From Planctomycetota bacterium (GTDB taxonomy: Bacteria; Planctomycetota; Phycisphaerae; Sedimentisphaerales; Anaerohalosphaeraceae), in the NCBI GenBank assembly GCA_012519365.1, contig JAAYQH010000102.1:1-6468 (forward strand): 6,468 bases of DNA, written 5' to 3'. The notes beneath the pieces were generated by a model. The model did no database searches. It saw only the letters and a list, made by a program, of their open reading frames with translations, and had not been told where the DNA came from. Both the position numbers and the translations under genes were made by a program. Numbering within the stretch: the stretch's first letter is position 1; each line of letters opens with the position of its first letter. Shown piece by piece: positions 5,626 through 6,468 of this stretch.

Positions 5626-6468
5626 ATGCTCAATAATTCCAAAATTATCGGCGAAGGAATTACTTTTGATGATGTGCTGTTGCTACCGGCCCGCAGTGAT
5701 TTTGTGCCGGCGCAGGCCGATACCCGAACTCGGCTGACCCGGCACGTAACGATCAATATTCCCCTGGTCTCGGCGGCGATGGACACCGTAACCGAGTCGG
5801 CCCTGGCCATTGCGCTGGCCCAGGAAGGCGGTATCGGCATTATCCACAAGAATCTGACCATTGAGGCGCAGCAGCGTGAGGTGACCAAGGTCAAACGCTC
5901 CGAAAATGGCGTGATTTTAGATCCGATTACGCTCACTCCTGAATTGCCGGTCTCCACGGCCCTGCAATTGATGAATGAGCAGAATGTCTCGGGCATTCCG
6001 ATTGTCGAAGGCACCAAACTGGTCGGCATCCTGACACGACGGGATTTGAAGTTTCTGACGGACAAATCCGTACGGATTCGCGATGTGATGACCAAGACCA
6101 ATCTCGTTACCGGTCCGGCAGGCACTACGCTTGAACAGGCCAAGGACATCCTGCGAAAACACCGCGTCGAAAAACTGCTGCTGGTCAACGACAAAGGCGA
6201 ACTGGCCGGACTGATTACCATGCGGGATATTGACCGCGTGCAGCAGTTTCCGAATGCGGTGCGCGACCCTCGCGGCCGATTGCGGGTCGGCGCGGCCGTC
6301 GGCGTCAAGGATCGCGACCGTGTCAAGGCCCTGATCAAGGCAGAAGTGGATGTTATCGTGGTGGATACCGCCCACGGTCACTCAAAAAACGTCCTGGAGA
6401 TGGCCGCGTGGGTTAAGGAGAATTTCAATATCGATGTGATTGCCGGCAACATTGCCACCGCCCAAGCC
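5626..6468 (+). CDS. guaB: Inosine-5'-monophosphate dehydrogenase, 3' end cut by window edge
   Basis: The first 281 residues of IMPDH, which normally has about 490. The enzyme oxidises IMP to XMP with NAD+, the committed step of GMP synthesis in the cytoplasm. TFDDVLLLPARSDFVP (13-28), PLVSAAMDTVTES (46-58) and GGIGIIHKNL (68-77) are the conserved N-terminal part of the TIM barrel. Two CBS domains interrupt the barrel at about 99-148 and 150-210; SGIPIV and GILTRRDL mark the first, VEKLLLV and GLITMRDI the second. In other IMPDHs these bind regulatory nucleotides. The barrel resumes at RLRVGAAVG, and VVDTAHGHS carries the NAD/IMP-site Asp (D247). The catalytic Cys loop lies beyond the window, so activity cannot be confirmed here. 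The gene has its own promoter and is divergent from DUF4870. Confidence 0.98.
   Translation, partial: MLNNSKIIGEGITFDDVLLLPARSDFVPAQADTRTRLTRHVTINIPLVSAAMDTVTESALAIALAQEGGIGIIHKNLTIEAQQREVTKVKRSENGVILDPITLTPELPVSTALQLMNEQNVSGIPIVEGTKLVGILTRRDLKFLTDKSVRIRDVMTKTNLVTGPAGTTLEQAKDILRKHRVEKLLLVNDKGELAGLITMRDIDRVQQFPNAVRDPRGRLRVGAAVGVKDRDRVKALIKAEVDVIVVDTAHGHSKNVLEMAAWVKENFNIDVIAGNIATAQA

Noticed and set aside
5505..6338. A 277-codon open frame on the minus strand
   Set aside because: It is antisense to guaB, rich in Ser and Arg with no domain, and would overlap both divergent promoters.

Overview
The window looks like a chromosomal segment of a Gram-negative, polysaccharide-degrading bacterium. 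I favour a member of the Planctomycetota, possibly Phycisphaerae. This is an inference from three things: a secreted PQQ-type beta-propeller protein of the 'NWPTWRGP' kind common in that phylum, a secreted GH127-type arabinofuranosidase, and a GT9 heptosyltransferase-like gene implying LPS. No rRNA or other decisive marker is present.

Layout. (1) Positions 1-1966, minus strand: a nearly complete secreted glycoside hydrolase (DUF1680/GH127 clan) with its Zn/Cys active site intact; the last residues run off the left edge. (2) Positions 1967-2210: a divergent intergenic region with a consensus-hexamer promoter for the hydrolase, phased A-tracts behind it and a candidate operator. (3) Positions 2211-3189, plus strand: a secreted PQQ-like beta-propeller gene that is broken. 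It has a +1 frame change at about 2859-2865, and roughly the last third of the usual protein is missing. The break sits in a CTTTGAC heptamer, the same one used in the prfB programmed frameshift. (4) Positions 3176-4797, minus strand: a two-gene operon, GT9 glycosyltransferase then DUF2062 membrane protein, joined by an ATGA overlap, with its own promoter at 4855-4883. (5) Positions 4938-5414, minus strand: a small DUF4870 membrane protein with its own strong promoter. (6) Positions 5626-6468, plus strand: guaB (IMP dehydrogenase), complete at the 5' end and cut off by the right edge. It has a near-consensus promoter whose spacer contains a palindrome.

How the genes relate. The GT9/DUF2062 pair most likely acts in envelope glycolipid (LPS core-type) assembly. 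GH127 is a periplasmic or exported enzyme acting on arabinose-containing or related plant glycans. The PQQ-like gene is probably non-functional or decaying. guaB is housekeeping purine synthesis. No stretch longer than 300 bases lacks a gene. I found no tRNA, rRNA, CRISPR array, insertion sequence or convincing intrinsic terminator. Most of the window is ordinary; the most unusual part is the broken beta-propeller gene.
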